Shown piece by piece: positions 7,887 to 16,885 of a DNA stretch of 37,493 nucleotides (positions within the stretch are counted from its first letter, which is position 1; each line of letters starts with the position of its first letter). A program made the translations under genes and the position numbers. Below the pieces are notes generated by a model. The model was not told the DNA's origin. It did not search any database and was given only the letters and a program-made list of their open reading frames with translations. Source of the DNA: a virus; IMG/VR virus record IMGVR_UViG_3300025818_000062, positions 1-37,493 of that record; one strand, given 5' to 3'.

Positions 7887-10800
7887 ATGGCTGTAATAGA
7901 GAATGACGTCATCAAGGTAACTGTTTCCAGCAGTTCTACTAGAAATGTAATTAGGGTCTCCCCTGGGGTCTCTGCCCTGTCCTCCGTTTCGCTCTCATTA
8001 AACGAGCTAAACGACGTAGATACTACAGGCATTACAAACGGACAGACTATTGTATACGAGAATGGTAGCTTCGTGGCTGGTGATGCTGGGGCTGTAAAGA
8101 CGATTAATGGTGAAGAACCAGACGCTAACGGGAATGTAGAAGTATCTATAAACGACCTTACTGACGTTAAGATTGTAGGTGCTCCAGCTGAAGGGGATGC
8201 TCTCATTTTCAGTAACAATTTCTGGACTACAGGGGATGCTGGGGCGTCTGTTTTGAACGACCTTACTGACGTAAATATTCCAACAAACCCAGCTTCAGGT
8301 GCAATTCTAAAGTATAACGGTAGTCAGTGGACTGCCCAAGCGCTTTCTATACCCTCTGTCCCAGCTACTTATTACCACCAGAGATACGCTACAGACGCTC
8401 AGACTTTCTTAACTGGGGCTACCGAAACCGTGGAGCTCTATTACACAGCAAGGGCCGACGGTGACGGTTTGCACGAGAGCGCACAGAGCGACACCCCTAC
8501 CGCTGGGTATGACATCCAACGAAAGCTATACTACTCAGAGAAAGCTAAGGCAGACCCAGATACTTCTGCTGACTGGACACAGTTTACGGCTATAGCGGAT
8601 AACACGTCGTATAACGATGCGAAGACAGCGCTTCTTGCGTATTTAAACGAGCGTACAGGTGGTACCTCCCCGATCTCTCTTAAGATTACCTGGGAGGAGG
8701 TGGTTCAGGCCCCTTCGTTCACAGGGTTGCTAAACGAGTCATACGGGAGTGGGGCGGAGGCAGCATACTCTACACGTCGTCTGAACGGGAATTACTCGGG
8801 CGATTGTATGACCATCCGTAGAGCTGACGGCACAACGCAAAGCATTGGATTCGTAGGTGAGGAGATTGACGAATCAGCTATCGAGACCTTTTGCAGTGGC
8901 ACTACGTGTACCGTTCAAGTTTGGCGAGACCAGTCAGGAAATGGAAACGACGCGACCGCACCAAGTGGAAAAGAACCTATTATTTACACAGGCGGAGCAT
9001 TAGTAAAAGAAGGGGGTCGTTTGGCTTTAGATTTTGCGACAACAGACCCAAGCGTCTTAAATCTGGACACAGAAGTTTTAAGTGCTAAAACTATTTTTTC
9101 AATAGCAAGCACACACACATTAGCCGCGATTAACTACCTTCTATTTTCATCCACTAATGCAGGCGGTAATATATATTATGGGGGCACGTCAACAGGTGGC
9201 GGGATTGGATTCTATCGAAGCGGATATCATGACCTTGGAGCGCCACAAGTTATAGGACAACAGTTAGGTTATTTCCGTTTAAACCCCACCAACGATAATT
9301 ACGATGTTGCGTCCAATGGCGGCACGGTGACCAATTTGGGCAACGGTTACGGTGTTATGAGAGTAGAAAGTTTGGCCCGAGATTATGGCGATTTTCAAGC
9401 GGGAAGATTTCAGGAAGTAATTATATACGACGCCGACAAATCTGCTAACCGCACCGACATCGAAGGCAATATCTCCGCGTACTTCCAAAGTGCTAAACTT
9501 CTTGATGAGCAGTTTGGTGAGGGTGCAGAGGCAGCATACTCAACTAGACAACTTCGTAGAGACCAGACAGACTGCATGGTAATCCGCAGGGCTTCTGACT
9601 CGACTACCACAACCATCGGGTTTGACGCTAACGGGGATATAGACGAAACTGCTATAGAAACTTTCTGTACAGGCACGACTTGCACGGTCTATCAATGGCT
9701 TGACCAATCAGGAAACGGGAACGACGCGACGGCGCAAAGCGGAGACGAGCCGACGATTTACACAGGCGGGGCGTTGGTGAAGGAGAACGGTAAATTGGCG
9801 TTGGATTTCGACGGGAGTAATGATAAATTTCAACTCGGCCTTAGCATTACAAACGCGGATTCCCTTTCATATTTTTACACAGGTAACTATATTGGTTCGG
9901 GGGCTGCTAACCAATGGATGGTGCAAACCAGCGAAAGCCCACAGTTATTTGTACCTGTTGCAGAAGAAAATGATACGAACACGAGCATAATTTTTGGCGT
10001 ATCATCAACTTCTTATTATGCGTCGGGTACTTCTGTAACGCTTGCAAATCGCGGGGATGTATATGCCGCATTTGCGGGAAAGCAAACGCTTTCGTCAATA
10101 TTCGGAAGTAGTACCGTTACTCTATCGAATAGCTATTTAGGTGGAAGGGTTGGCAACAGCTATATGTTAAACGGATTGTTTCAAGAATTTATCTTGTACA
10201 CAACTAACAAATCCAGCGTCCGCACCTCCATCGAATCCAACATAGGCGACTACTTTACCCAAAACACGCCACTTCTCGACACGTATTCAGGGGCGGCGGC
10301 TGCTTATTCCTTGCGGCTTTTGGACTCTAGCTATGTTGGTTCAGCGGTAGAAGTTTACAACGGCTCGAGTTATGCGGACATCGGGTTCAACGTATTCGGC
10401 GAGTTGGATACGGTTGCACTTGCTGCGCATTGCGGTTCGAATACGGGGCGAGTTTCGAAGTGGTACGACCAAAGCGGAAACGGTTTGGATTTAGCAACAT
10501 CCGTGGATAATGACAGGGGAATTATTGTAAACGCAGGAACGATAAACTTGAATGCTAATGGTAAAGTGTTTATCAATATGACTGTTTCCCAATATCCAAT
10601 AGGCTCTTCTATTGCCAACCCGTATACCATTGCTTGTGTTTGGAAAGCGTCGACTGATAGGAGATTTTTGAATGGGACGGGTTTTGATTACAACATTCAA
10701 AGTGATAAAATGCGTCTTATAAGTGGTGGAGTGACACTAACAGGGACAACAAACGTCAATAATTCAATAATTAATTTAACGACCGCTTCAACAAAAAACG

Positions 10801-11009
10801 GAAACGGAGTTTTGCGAATGAATGGAAGTGTAGACGTTACAGGTTTAGCCACAACTGGCTCAATACCAGCGAACTCAATTGTTTTCAATCGATTAAACAT
10901 CACCAATTGGGGTCCTGAAGAGGCTTATGAATTTATAATTTTTGACGACGAGCAGGGCGATATTTCAGGCATCGAGGACAACATAAACACCTTCTATTCA
11001 ATCTACTGA
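7887..11009 (+). CDS. Tail fibre / receptor-binding protein B with three GH54-like modules
   Basis: This 1040-residue protein is a paralogue of the 808-aa fibre. The N-terminal anchor has VIRVSPGVSALSSV (21-34), followed by three L-x-D-V...W fibre repeats (about 38-65, 88-116 and 123-149) and the shared segment starting YHQRYAT (163-274). It carries three GH54-like modules: module 1 (281-533) with TFCSGTTC, module 2 (538 to about 790) with TFCTGTTC, and module 3 (796-1040) with AAHCGSN and YDQSGNG. Each module ends with a strand of the type QE(V/F)I(I/L)Y, followed in modules 1 and 2 by an IE-x-NI-x-x-YF helix. Compared with fibre A it has one additional internal module. Codon style switches inside modules near the DQSGNGND string. 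A strong terminator follows 23 bases after the stop, so this is the last gene of its unit. Confidence 0.75.
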   Translation: MAVIENDVIKVTVSSSSTRNVIRVSPGVSALSSVSLSLNELNDVDTTGITNGQTIVYENGSFVAGDAGAVKTINGEEPDANGNVEVSINDLTDVKIVGAPAEGDALIFSNNFWTTGDAGASVLNDLTDVNIPTNPASGAILKYNGSQWTAQALSIPSVPATYYHQRYATDAQTFLTGATETVELYYTARADGDGLHESAQSDTPTAGYDIQRKLYYSEKAKADPDTSADWTQFTAIADNTSYNDAKTALLAYLNERTGGTSPISLKITWEEVVQAPSFTGLLNESYGSGAEAAYSTRRLNGNYSGDCMTIRRADGTTQSIGFVGEEIDESAIETFCSGTTCTVQVWRDQSGNGNDATAPSGKEPIIYTGGALVKEGGRLALDFATTDPSVLNLDTEVLSAKTIFSIASTHTLAAINYLLFSSTNAGGNIYYGGTSTGGGIGFYRSGYHDLGAPQVIGQQLGYFRLNPTNDNYDVASNGGTVTNLGNGYGVMRVESLARDYGDFQAGRFQEVIIYDADKSANRTDIEGNISAYFQSAKLLDEQFGEGAEAAYSTRQLRRDQTDCMVIRRASDSTTTTIGFDANGDIDETAIETFCTGTTCTVYQWLDQSGNGNDATAQSGDEPTIYTGGALVKENGKLALDFDGSNDKFQLGLSITNADSLSYFYTGNYIGSGAANQWMVQTSESPQLFVPVAEENDTNTSIIFGVSSTSYYASGTSVTLANRGDVYAAFAGKQTLSSIFGSSTVTLSNSYLGGRVGNSYMLNGLFQEFILYTTNKSSVRTSIESNIGDYFTQNTPLLDTYSGAAAAYSLRLLDSSYVGSAVEVYNGSSYADIGFNVFGELDTVALAAHCGSNTGRVSKWYDQSGNGLDLATSVDNDRGIIVNAGTINLNANGKVFINMTVSQYPIGSSIANPYTIACVWKASTDRRFLNGTGFDYNIQSDKMRLISGGVTLTGTTNVNNSIINLTTASTKNGNGVLRMNGSVDVTGLATTGSIPANSIVFNRLNITNWGPEEAYEFIIFDDEQGDISGIEDNINTFYSIY
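10221..10327 (+). repeat. 107-bp near-identical tract, copy 2 (in fibre B)
   Basis: This is the partner of 6282-6388 in direct orientation. The two copies encode an identical 35-residue stretch. The offset of 3939 bases is a multiple of three, so recombination would delete the region between them and leave an in-frame A/B chimeric fibre. Confidence 0.9.
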
Positions 11010-11032
11010 TGAACAGTGGTTCTTCGAGTCAG

Positions 11033-11062
11033 AAAGACCCCGAAAGGGGTCTTTTTGTTTTT
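11033..11062 (+). terminator. Intrinsic terminator after fibre B
   Basis: A perfect 9-bp stem (AAAGACCCC / GGGGTCTTT) with a GAAA loop is followed by a T-rich tract broken by one G. It closes the portal-fibre unit. The next candidate promoter box begins three bases later. Confidence 0.92.
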
Positions 11063-11064
11063 AC

Positions 11065-11072
11065 TATCTTTG
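11065..11072 (+). promoter_or_regulatory. Candidate -7 box TATCTTTG, 4 nt before ATG
   Basis: The box fits TAnnTTTG and sits directly behind the terminator, which supports it as a fresh start of transcription. The ATG at 11077 is only four bases beyond the final G, so the message would be leaderless or nearly so. The preceding TTTTTAC resembles the context of the box at 1794. No -33 element is evident. Confidence 0.65.
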
Positions 11073-11076
11073 CTGT

Positions 11077-11385
11077 ATGACTGATGCTGAAAAGAATAAG
11101 CTAAAGAGATACGGGCTTTCTGGGCTCAACAAACCCAAGCGTTCTACGAGTGGTGGGAAGTCCCATGTAGTAGCCGTCCGTGATAACGGCAGGATCAAGA
11201 TTATTCGCTTCGGTCAGGCTGGGGTAAAGACTAACCAAACCGCTGGTCAGCGTGAGGCGTTTAAGAGCAGGCACAGGAAGAACATAGCCAAGGGAAAGAC
11301 CAGCGCTGCCTGGTGGTCTAACAAAATTAAATGGTCCCCCAGTAAAACTAAGTCCAGCTCAAAGAAATGGGTGAAGGGCTCATAA
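11077..11385 (+). CDS. Small, highly basic phage protein (102 aa)
   Basis: This protein is rich in Lys, Arg and Ser and has no membrane segment. A central part with SHVVAVRDNGRIKIIRFGQ and a later SRHRKNIAKGKTSAAWW string match a small protein type I recall from many tailed phages and some large viruses, of unknown function. The charge suggests nucleic-acid contact, perhaps with packaged DNA, but this is inference. It is the first gene after a terminator/promoter pair and ends 13 bases before the 718-aa gene. The ATG at 11077 is the only sensible start and lies four bases after the TATCTTTG box. Confidence 0.7.
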   Translation: MTDAEKNKLKRYGLSGLNKPKRSTSGGKSHVVAVRDNGRIKIIRFGQAGVKTNQTAGQREAFKSRHRKNIAKGKTSAAWWSNKIKWSPSKTKSSSKKWVKGS

Positions 11386-11398
11386 ACGCTATACACGC

Positions 11399-13555
11399 AT
11401 GTTAGGATTAGCAAGATCTATAAGCAACAGGACTGGAACGCTTGTTTCGTCTGAGGTTGTGGTAGAGGATACGGTTTATAATCTAGGTGAACCAGGTGAG
11501 TCTGATGGCTCCATCATATACGCTATGTCTAGCGACACAGCATACGAGGTCGGCCCTGATTCTTTTTTACACTTAAGTGCTGGGTCATACGATGCCAATA
11601 CCACCTTTTCAGACTTGCAGACTGAGGTTGGGGAAGCGCAATATGTACCGACATATACAGACTGGGAAATAATCCCAGCCGAGGCTGAATTTAACCTTAA
11701 TGGGTATGTTAATGGTGCCCTTTTTCCAAACAACGATGTCCTGTCGATTGCCGTAGAGAACTACATGATCGCTAATTTTTTTGGAAACTATGGCCTTACT
11801 ACCCCTAATGTTTTTGCAGTAATATCTGACATATCAAACGCTAGTAATAACTTTTCAGAAGACCCTTATATCTGCATTGCTTTTCAATTAGGCACAAGCC
11901 CGAATGATTTTTTTCTTCTAAAAAAACAGATAGATCCTGCTGTCGGGTATCTTAGCGGCTTAACCAATTCATCAGGATGGACTATACAGGTAGTAACTGG
12001 AGAGAGTATAGGGAGTTTAATTCACGCCACAAATCCCGAAACTGATGAGTATTTAAACTATCTTGTTTTAGCTATACACAGAGGTAATGTTTTGGACGCT
12101 CCACAGGCACTTATGTCGGTTCCTCAGACTCCTATCAACGTGTATAGTGAAGATACCCTTATCCCAAACGGGATTAATTTTAACGTGTTAAGCGCTTTTG
12201 GAGATGTTTTAGAACCTAACCGACTCGTTGAAACCGCTATCGACAGATATGTGTACTCTGAATCCATAAAAGGTAAAGCGGATTACACGAACAACATCGT
12301 TCCGACTGGGCAGAATTCTGCCCTGGCTATAATTAATGATGGAAATACCCAAACGATACCGTCTGTATCGGTTCTAAACAGGCAGATCGTAGTTAAGGTT
12401 ATTTTTGCCTCAACTGTAAAGCCCCCAGACCCTTGGTACGACAAACTTAATGGCGAGGTAATAAAAGCCAAAATTAACGTTATCGGGCTTAGAAATTCAT
12501 CTGCTGTAGAGGATTTGCTGCTAGCCCTGACTGTAACTAACCTTAATAACGCTTTAGAGTCTACCGTTGTAAACAGTGTAACCCAGCAGTTTACAATAGC
12601 TGGAACGCCAACTTACTTTGCAATACATACGTTTAAGTTTGACGTATCTGATGTTCCTGTTTATACTACGAATCAGGAAAAAACAAACTTTGGGATTAGC
12701 GGCACAGCTAAAGTTTCTGACCTTTCTTACGACGGCGTTGGAAGTTATGCAGATGATAAACATAAAGCCCAGATATTTAAAATAAATCAGATATCATTTG
12801 GGTCTAATAAAAGAACGTACACCGCGTCAATACAAGGGAATAAAACATTTACTCAAGTGATTGTCCCTACATTTAATTCACCTTCAATACCAGTAGGTTA
12901 TGATTCAAGTTCTTTGATAATGGATTCAATACCTGCTCCCAGTGGAGCCGTGATGAGCACGAGTACCAAATCTGGATATACTCCGCCACTTTCTGGCAAT
13001 AATATCTTCTTGTGGGAGTTTGACTCCTCCAGAACATCCGATCTCTCTATTAGCACCAAGAACTTTGTCCATGATTTAGAGTTTGACGACAGGTCTGGTG
13101 CCCTCAATGAAAATAGTGTTTTTGTCTACATAAACAGCTCTGATCAACAGACTCAGATATCTGGAGACTTAAGTCTGTCTATAGATAAGTCGCTGTACCC
13201 TTATGATTTTAATATTGCACTTGACCTGAAAATTCAGCTCGACGGAGTAAATTACAGTACGGATGCTACCCCGACTGTAACCAGTGTTGGAGACGTAGAT
13301 ACATATAATTGGGTTTTCTCCAAGGATTTCAATATGCAGGGGGGCGGCGCCTCATATGAAGTTAAACAAACCCTGAAGCTAGTCGCTAATGTTGTCAATG
13401 GTTCTAGAGCCGATGGGGATTACGACATAACACTGCTAAACGGAAGTACATTTAGTGGCGCTGAGGTTTCTCCGCAAGGATCTCCAGTAGAGACTCCTGA
13501 AGAAGATCTCAGCGGTCAAACAATAAGATTGTTACCAAGGTATAACAAGTATTAA
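11399..13555 (+). CDS. Large hypothetical tail/appendage protein (718 aa)
   Basis: This 718-residue protein is rich in Ser, Thr, Asn, Val and Asp and is strongly beta-patterned, with no signal peptide, membrane segment or coiled coil. Such composition is typical of tail fibre, spike or appendage proteins. I recognise no named domain and no catalytic motif. The C-terminal third (from about residue 545) contains regularly spaced beta strands that could be an Ig-like or jelly-roll domain, and the protein ends in a polar tail with an RLLPRYNKY end. It lies two bases before the 1028-aa gene and probably forms a structure with it. Confidence 0.65.
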   Translation: MLGLARSISNRTGTLVSSEVVVEDTVYNLGEPGESDGSIIYAMSSDTAYEVGPDSFLHLSAGSYDANTTFSDLQTEVGEAQYVPTYTDWEIIPAEAEFNLNGYVNGALFPNNDVLSIAVENYMIANFFGNYGLTTPNVFAVISDISNASNNFSEDPYICIAFQLGTSPNDFFLLKKQIDPAVGYLSGLTNSSGWTIQVVTGESIGSLIHATNPETDEYLNYLVLAIHRGNVLDAPQALMSVPQTPINVYSEDTLIPNGINFNVLSAFGDVLEPNRLVETAIDRYVYSESIKGKADYTNNIVPTGQNSALAIINDGNTQTIPSVSVLNRQIVVKVIFASTVKPPDPWYDKLNGEVIKAKINVIGLRNSSAVEDLLLALTVTNLNNALESTVVNSVTQQFTIAGTPTYFAIHTFKFDVSDVPVYTTNQEKTNFGISGTAKVSDLSYDGVGSYADDKHKAQIFKINQISFGSNKRTYTASIQGNKTFTQVIVPTFNSPSIPVGYDSSSLIMDSIPAPSGAVMSTSTKSGYTPPLSGNNIFLWEFDSSRTSDLSISTKNFVHDLEFDDRSGALNENSVFVYINSSDQQTQISGDLSLSIDKSLYPYDFNIALDLKIQLDGVNYSTDATPTVTSVGDVDTYNWVFSKDFNMQGGGASYEVKQTLKLVANVVNGSRADGDYDITLLNGSTFSGAEVSPQGSPVETPEEDLSGQTIRLLPRYNKY

Positions 13556-13557
13556 AT

Positions 13558-16500
13558 ATGAATCAACAGCCTCTAGAACTTTACGATAACGACTGCCTTG
13601 GCGGTTATAGCCTAAAATTGCTTAATAGAGCGTACTCTGGAGCTATCATTAAGGTACTAAGGACGGGAGACCAAGAAGCCGAGGCTCTCGTATACCCAGA
13701 CCAATATGGTAAGGTGTCTCTTGATTCGCCTATCGAGATTCTATCTGGTTCTTCTCAGTCGGAGTTTCTTGGAGGGTTTCTATGTCAAAATCTGTATGCT
13801 AACGATCCAGTTTTTGAGGAAGCCAATCCACTTGTAACCGCCTTGGTGACTGTTTTTTACGATCAGAGCTCTAACACCAACAACCTTACGGCTCAGGTCG
13901 CTACAGCCCCTATATTGTGCTTAAACGGATCTGTGTATAATACAGATTGGGGTTTGGCTGTAAATATGGACGACAACAGAAAGCTTTCGTCTAATGCTAT
14001 GGTTCAGTCGTTTACGGCTCACTACAGAGCTCAGTTTGACAGCTCATCCACTACTAAGTATTTCTTTAGACAGGATGATAATGCGCTATACGCTAAGGTT
14101 ACTGGTCTTTATGTTGACGAAGCAATAGGTTCGGGCAGCACGCTTGTCCTTGTTAACGAGGACTACTATTCGGATTATACGACACAGAATATCACGATGC
14201 CAGAGGATCAGGGGCAACTTGTTACTCTGGAGGTTGACGTTACAAACGGGGTTTTGTCTGACCCCCCTTCTTTCTCTATAGAAAACCTTGGTTTATTTCA
14301 TACAGCCCTTTTCTATGAAAATACTGGAATTCACGTAAGAAGGCACAAGACGAATCAGATCCTGTCTGAGGATATACCATCACTCCAGGAGAAACTAAAA
14401 AAGTTCTCCCCTCAATCGTTTTATAATCTGTTTCAGGGGGCTAAGGCGATATTTGGAATGTTTTCTTTTGCTGGTCTTCTTGCTGAAAACCCTGTCCGTT
14501 TAATAAACGTAGAGGTTACTGATGCGGATGGAGGCGTTGTAAATGCCGATGTTTACGCCAACAACTCTGGGTATATAGATTTTAACTCTCCTGTATCTAA
14601 CGTTATCAGAAGACATAATAGTCAACAGATAACAAACGTCACGACTTTTGGTGAGCTCGTTGGGAATCCGTCATATTCAGATCCAGCCAATTTAGGCCAT
14701 CACGACGCCTTTCTTTACAAACTGTACTCTCAGTCTGTTCAGTACGATAACATATACGCTACCCCGAATAGCGTGCTCAACATGCCCAAGGTTTACGACT
14801 CTGCCACATCTTCCTTGGAGGTGGCTGGTGATGACGGTATATGTGGCCTTAACTGCGTTACTAGGACGGGCCAGACTGACAGCTTTCTCAACATAAACAC
14901 GCCATTTACGGCTAAGTCCGTTGTACTTGTTTATCAGAACGAAAGCGCTGGATCCGATATATCTGGACTGACTGGTGGAACACCCACCCAAGGCGTAAGC
15001 GTATTTGCTAAGAATGATTTTCCAGCATTTAATAACGAGTCGTTTCAGGATGGTGTAGGAGTATTTAGCACAAACGTAAGTATAGATGGGAGTATAGTCC
15101 CATACGTCGGCTCTCTTTTTGGTAAAGACACGAATGTCAATGTAGTTGGTCTATACCTCGGTAGCGACCCTAAAAGATTGGTGTTTAACGAGAATGAGGT
15201 CGACATAAACAAGATTGACGATACCCCTACTCAGGCTTCCCCTAATGGGATGAAGTTTAAGCAGCTTGGTGGAGCAGAGGGATACAATCTTGACGGTAAG
15301 CTTTTAGCTGCTATCTACTATGAGGATGACAGATACGCTCAAGAGCAGGAGATTCAGGATTACATGAACATATTGTTCAGAGCGCAAAACATACCTATTT
15401 CTGATCCTAAAACAAATCCTTACATAGCTGATTATTCTTCAGGCGTAGCTAATAACTCACCCGCGTCTACGAATCCATTTCAGTTTAATGTAAACCTAGT
15501 TCCTAGCTCTGCGTATACCTACGGAGTTAGGGTTGATGCTGATGACCTTTTGTTGGTTACGATACTTTATGACGCCAGAACTTACGGTGATTCCTCTCCA
15601 GGGGCGACCCCAGCTGGTTGGACTAAGCTGTTAGATATCTCAACAACACCAGATACAGACCTGGGGGGTAGCGTTTACTACAAGGTGGCGGACGGCACAG
15701 AGACTGACTCGTCTGGTAGCGTTCAGTTCGAGATAGCGAATACTCAGGGGGACATATCTGAATGTATCTGGTACTGCCATAGAGTGAAGAATGCTGCGAC
15801 ATCTGGAACCATTGTTCAATCTTCTACTCCGCAGGCAGCCACAGACTCAGACTCTGTTACAGCAGCAGCTATAGCTAAGTCTGGAAGCTCCACGCCTATC
15901 GCGCTTTCATTTGCAGCTGCCGATACTGGTTTTGCTACAGGTTGGTCTGTCAGCGGGACTGGTTGGGGTGGGGCTATCAAAACGGCCTCTGCTGGAGGTT
16001 TCCCAAGTGCAGATGAGATAGCTACCGCTTGGGCATATAAGGATATCGATGCCGCTGACACAACCACAGAGAACGCTTCTTGGATTGGAAATACTTTTTC
16101 ATATACTAATGGAGATAGGGTGGCACTTCAGTTGATGGTAAATGATACGGCTGGATCAGCTGGTTCACCGCCTCCAGTAGGGCTTGATAAGACATGGAGT
16201 TTTGATTCCAGTATAGAGTCATGGGTTAATAATTACGCCTCTAGCGATCAATGGATAGCCTCTCACACACCTTCTAATGACGTCCAGAAGACAGGTATTT
16301 ACGAAATAACATCAACCAGCAATAGCTTTGATACCTCGTTTTTCTTTGATTTAAGTACGCTTCCAGACTACGAAAGTGGATCTACTATATACTATGAGAT
16401 AACCTATTCAGTACCCACTGCTGGTAATTTTACAGGGCTTGACAAAATTATATATGGTGCATCTGGTTCATTCGATAGTTATTTTTCTTCACACAGTCAA

Positions 16501-16644
16501 ATTTATGACACATGGATTACGATTAGCGGAGATTTGGACCACACTACGGGCGCTACTTTACTAATCATTGAGATGATCGGATTCGGCGTTGGAAGTAAAG
16601 CCTACTTCGATTCTATCAGAGTATCACATACAGACTTTAGATAA
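13558..16644 (+). CDS. Large tail/appendage protein with two degenerate GH54-like modules
   Basis: This 1028-residue protein is probably an appendage or glycan-binding protein. The N-terminus (about 14-270) is a degenerate copy of the fibre module: GGYSLKLLNRAYSG, then FYDQSSNTNNL, but without the C-x4-C pair. A second degenerate copy (about 312-615) keeps LYSQS, the PKVYDSATSSL string and the closing IYYEDDRYAQ helix. A beta-sandwich follows (about 625-870) with PAGWTKLLD and YYKVADGTE, a pattern seen in many phage structural proteins. The C-terminal 150 residues, starting TWSFDSSIESW and ending AYFDSIRVSH, look like a jelly-roll carbohydrate-binding module of the CBM4/9 kind. Domain names come from pattern memory. 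It is the third protein in the window to use the same module family. Confidence 0.68.
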   Translation: MNQQPLELYDNDCLGGYSLKLLNRAYSGAIIKVLRTGDQEAEALVYPDQYGKVSLDSPIEILSGSSQSEFLGGFLCQNLYANDPVFEEANPLVTALVTVFYDQSSNTNNLTAQVATAPILCLNGSVYNTDWGLAVNMDDNRKLSSNAMVQSFTAHYRAQFDSSSTTKYFFRQDDNALYAKVTGLYVDEAIGSGSTLVLVNEDYYSDYTTQNITMPEDQGQLVTLEVDVTNGVLSDPPSFSIENLGLFHTALFYENTGIHVRRHKTNQILSEDIPSLQEKLKKFSPQSFYNLFQGAKAIFGMFSFAGLLAENPVRLINVEVTDADGGVVNADVYANNSGYIDFNSPVSNVIRRHNSQQITNVTTFGELVGNPSYSDPANLGHHDAFLYKLYSQSVQYDNIYATPNSVLNMPKVYDSATSSLEVAGDDGICGLNCVTRTGQTDSFLNINTPFTAKSVVLVYQNESAGSDISGLTGGTPTQGVSVFAKNDFPAFNNESFQDGVGVFSTNVSIDGSIVPYVGSLFGKDTNVNVVGLYLGSDPKRLVFNENEVDINKIDDTPTQASPNGMKFKQLGGAEGYNLDGKLLAAIYYEDDRYAQEQEIQDYMNILFRAQNIPISDPKTNPYIADYSSGVANNSPASTNPFQFNVNLVPSSAYTYGVRVDADDLLLVTILYDARTYGDSSPGATPAGWTKLLDISTTPDTDLGGSVYYKVADGTETDSSGSVQFEIANTQGDISECIWYCHRVKNAATSGTIVQSSTPQAATDSDSVTAAAIAKSGSSTPIALSFAAADTGFATGWSVSGTGWGGAIKTASAGGFPSADEIATAWAYKDIDAADTTTENASWIGNTFSYTNGDRVALQLMVNDTAGSAGSPPPVGLDKTWSFDSSIESWVNNYASSDQWIASHTPSNDVQKTGIYEITSTSNSFDTSFFFDLSTLPDYESGSTIYYEITYSVPTAGNFTGLDKIIYGASGSFDSYFSSHSQIYDTWITISGDLDHTTGATLLIIEMIGFGVGSKAYFDSIRVSHTDFR

Positions 16645-16645
16645 T

Positions 16646-16831
16646 ATGAACGCAGTAAAATACAACAAGGGTGGTAAGCTCAAGATTAGCACAGCTACCA
16701 AGTCTGTTCCTGCCCCTGCTGGTTTTCACTGGATGGAGGAGAGAGGACGGTACTTCCTTATGAAAGGGGATTATAAGCCTCACCCTGGGGCCGTTAAAGA
16801 AGCGAAGTTTAAACTGGTTAACCATGCCTAA
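16646..16831 (+). CDS. Small conserved-looking phage protein (61 aa)
   Basis: This 61-residue protein begins at an ATG one base after the previous stop; an upstream in-frame ATG at 16589 would overlap the 1028-aa gene and is less likely. It is basic, with a flexible N-terminus (NKGGKLKIS), then a compact core with GFHWMEERGRYFLM and the string YKPHPGAVKEAKFK. I have a weak memory of similar small proteins beside phage structural genes, without a known function. No membrane segment is present. It is the last gene before the promoter-like box at 16886. Confidence 0.65.
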   Translation: MNAVKYNKGGKLKISTATKSVPAPAGFHWMEERGRYFLMKGDYKPHPGAVKEAKFKLVNHA

Positions 16832-16885
16832 AGTAAAGAGAAAGGGCGTGTAAGCCGCTGGAAACGCTCTTAAATCAATAAGTTA

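Noticed and set aside
16824-16853. Nine-codon basic mini-ORF (MPKVKRKGV) after the 61-aa gene
   Set aside because: It overlaps the previous gene end, is too short to judge and has no supporting signal.
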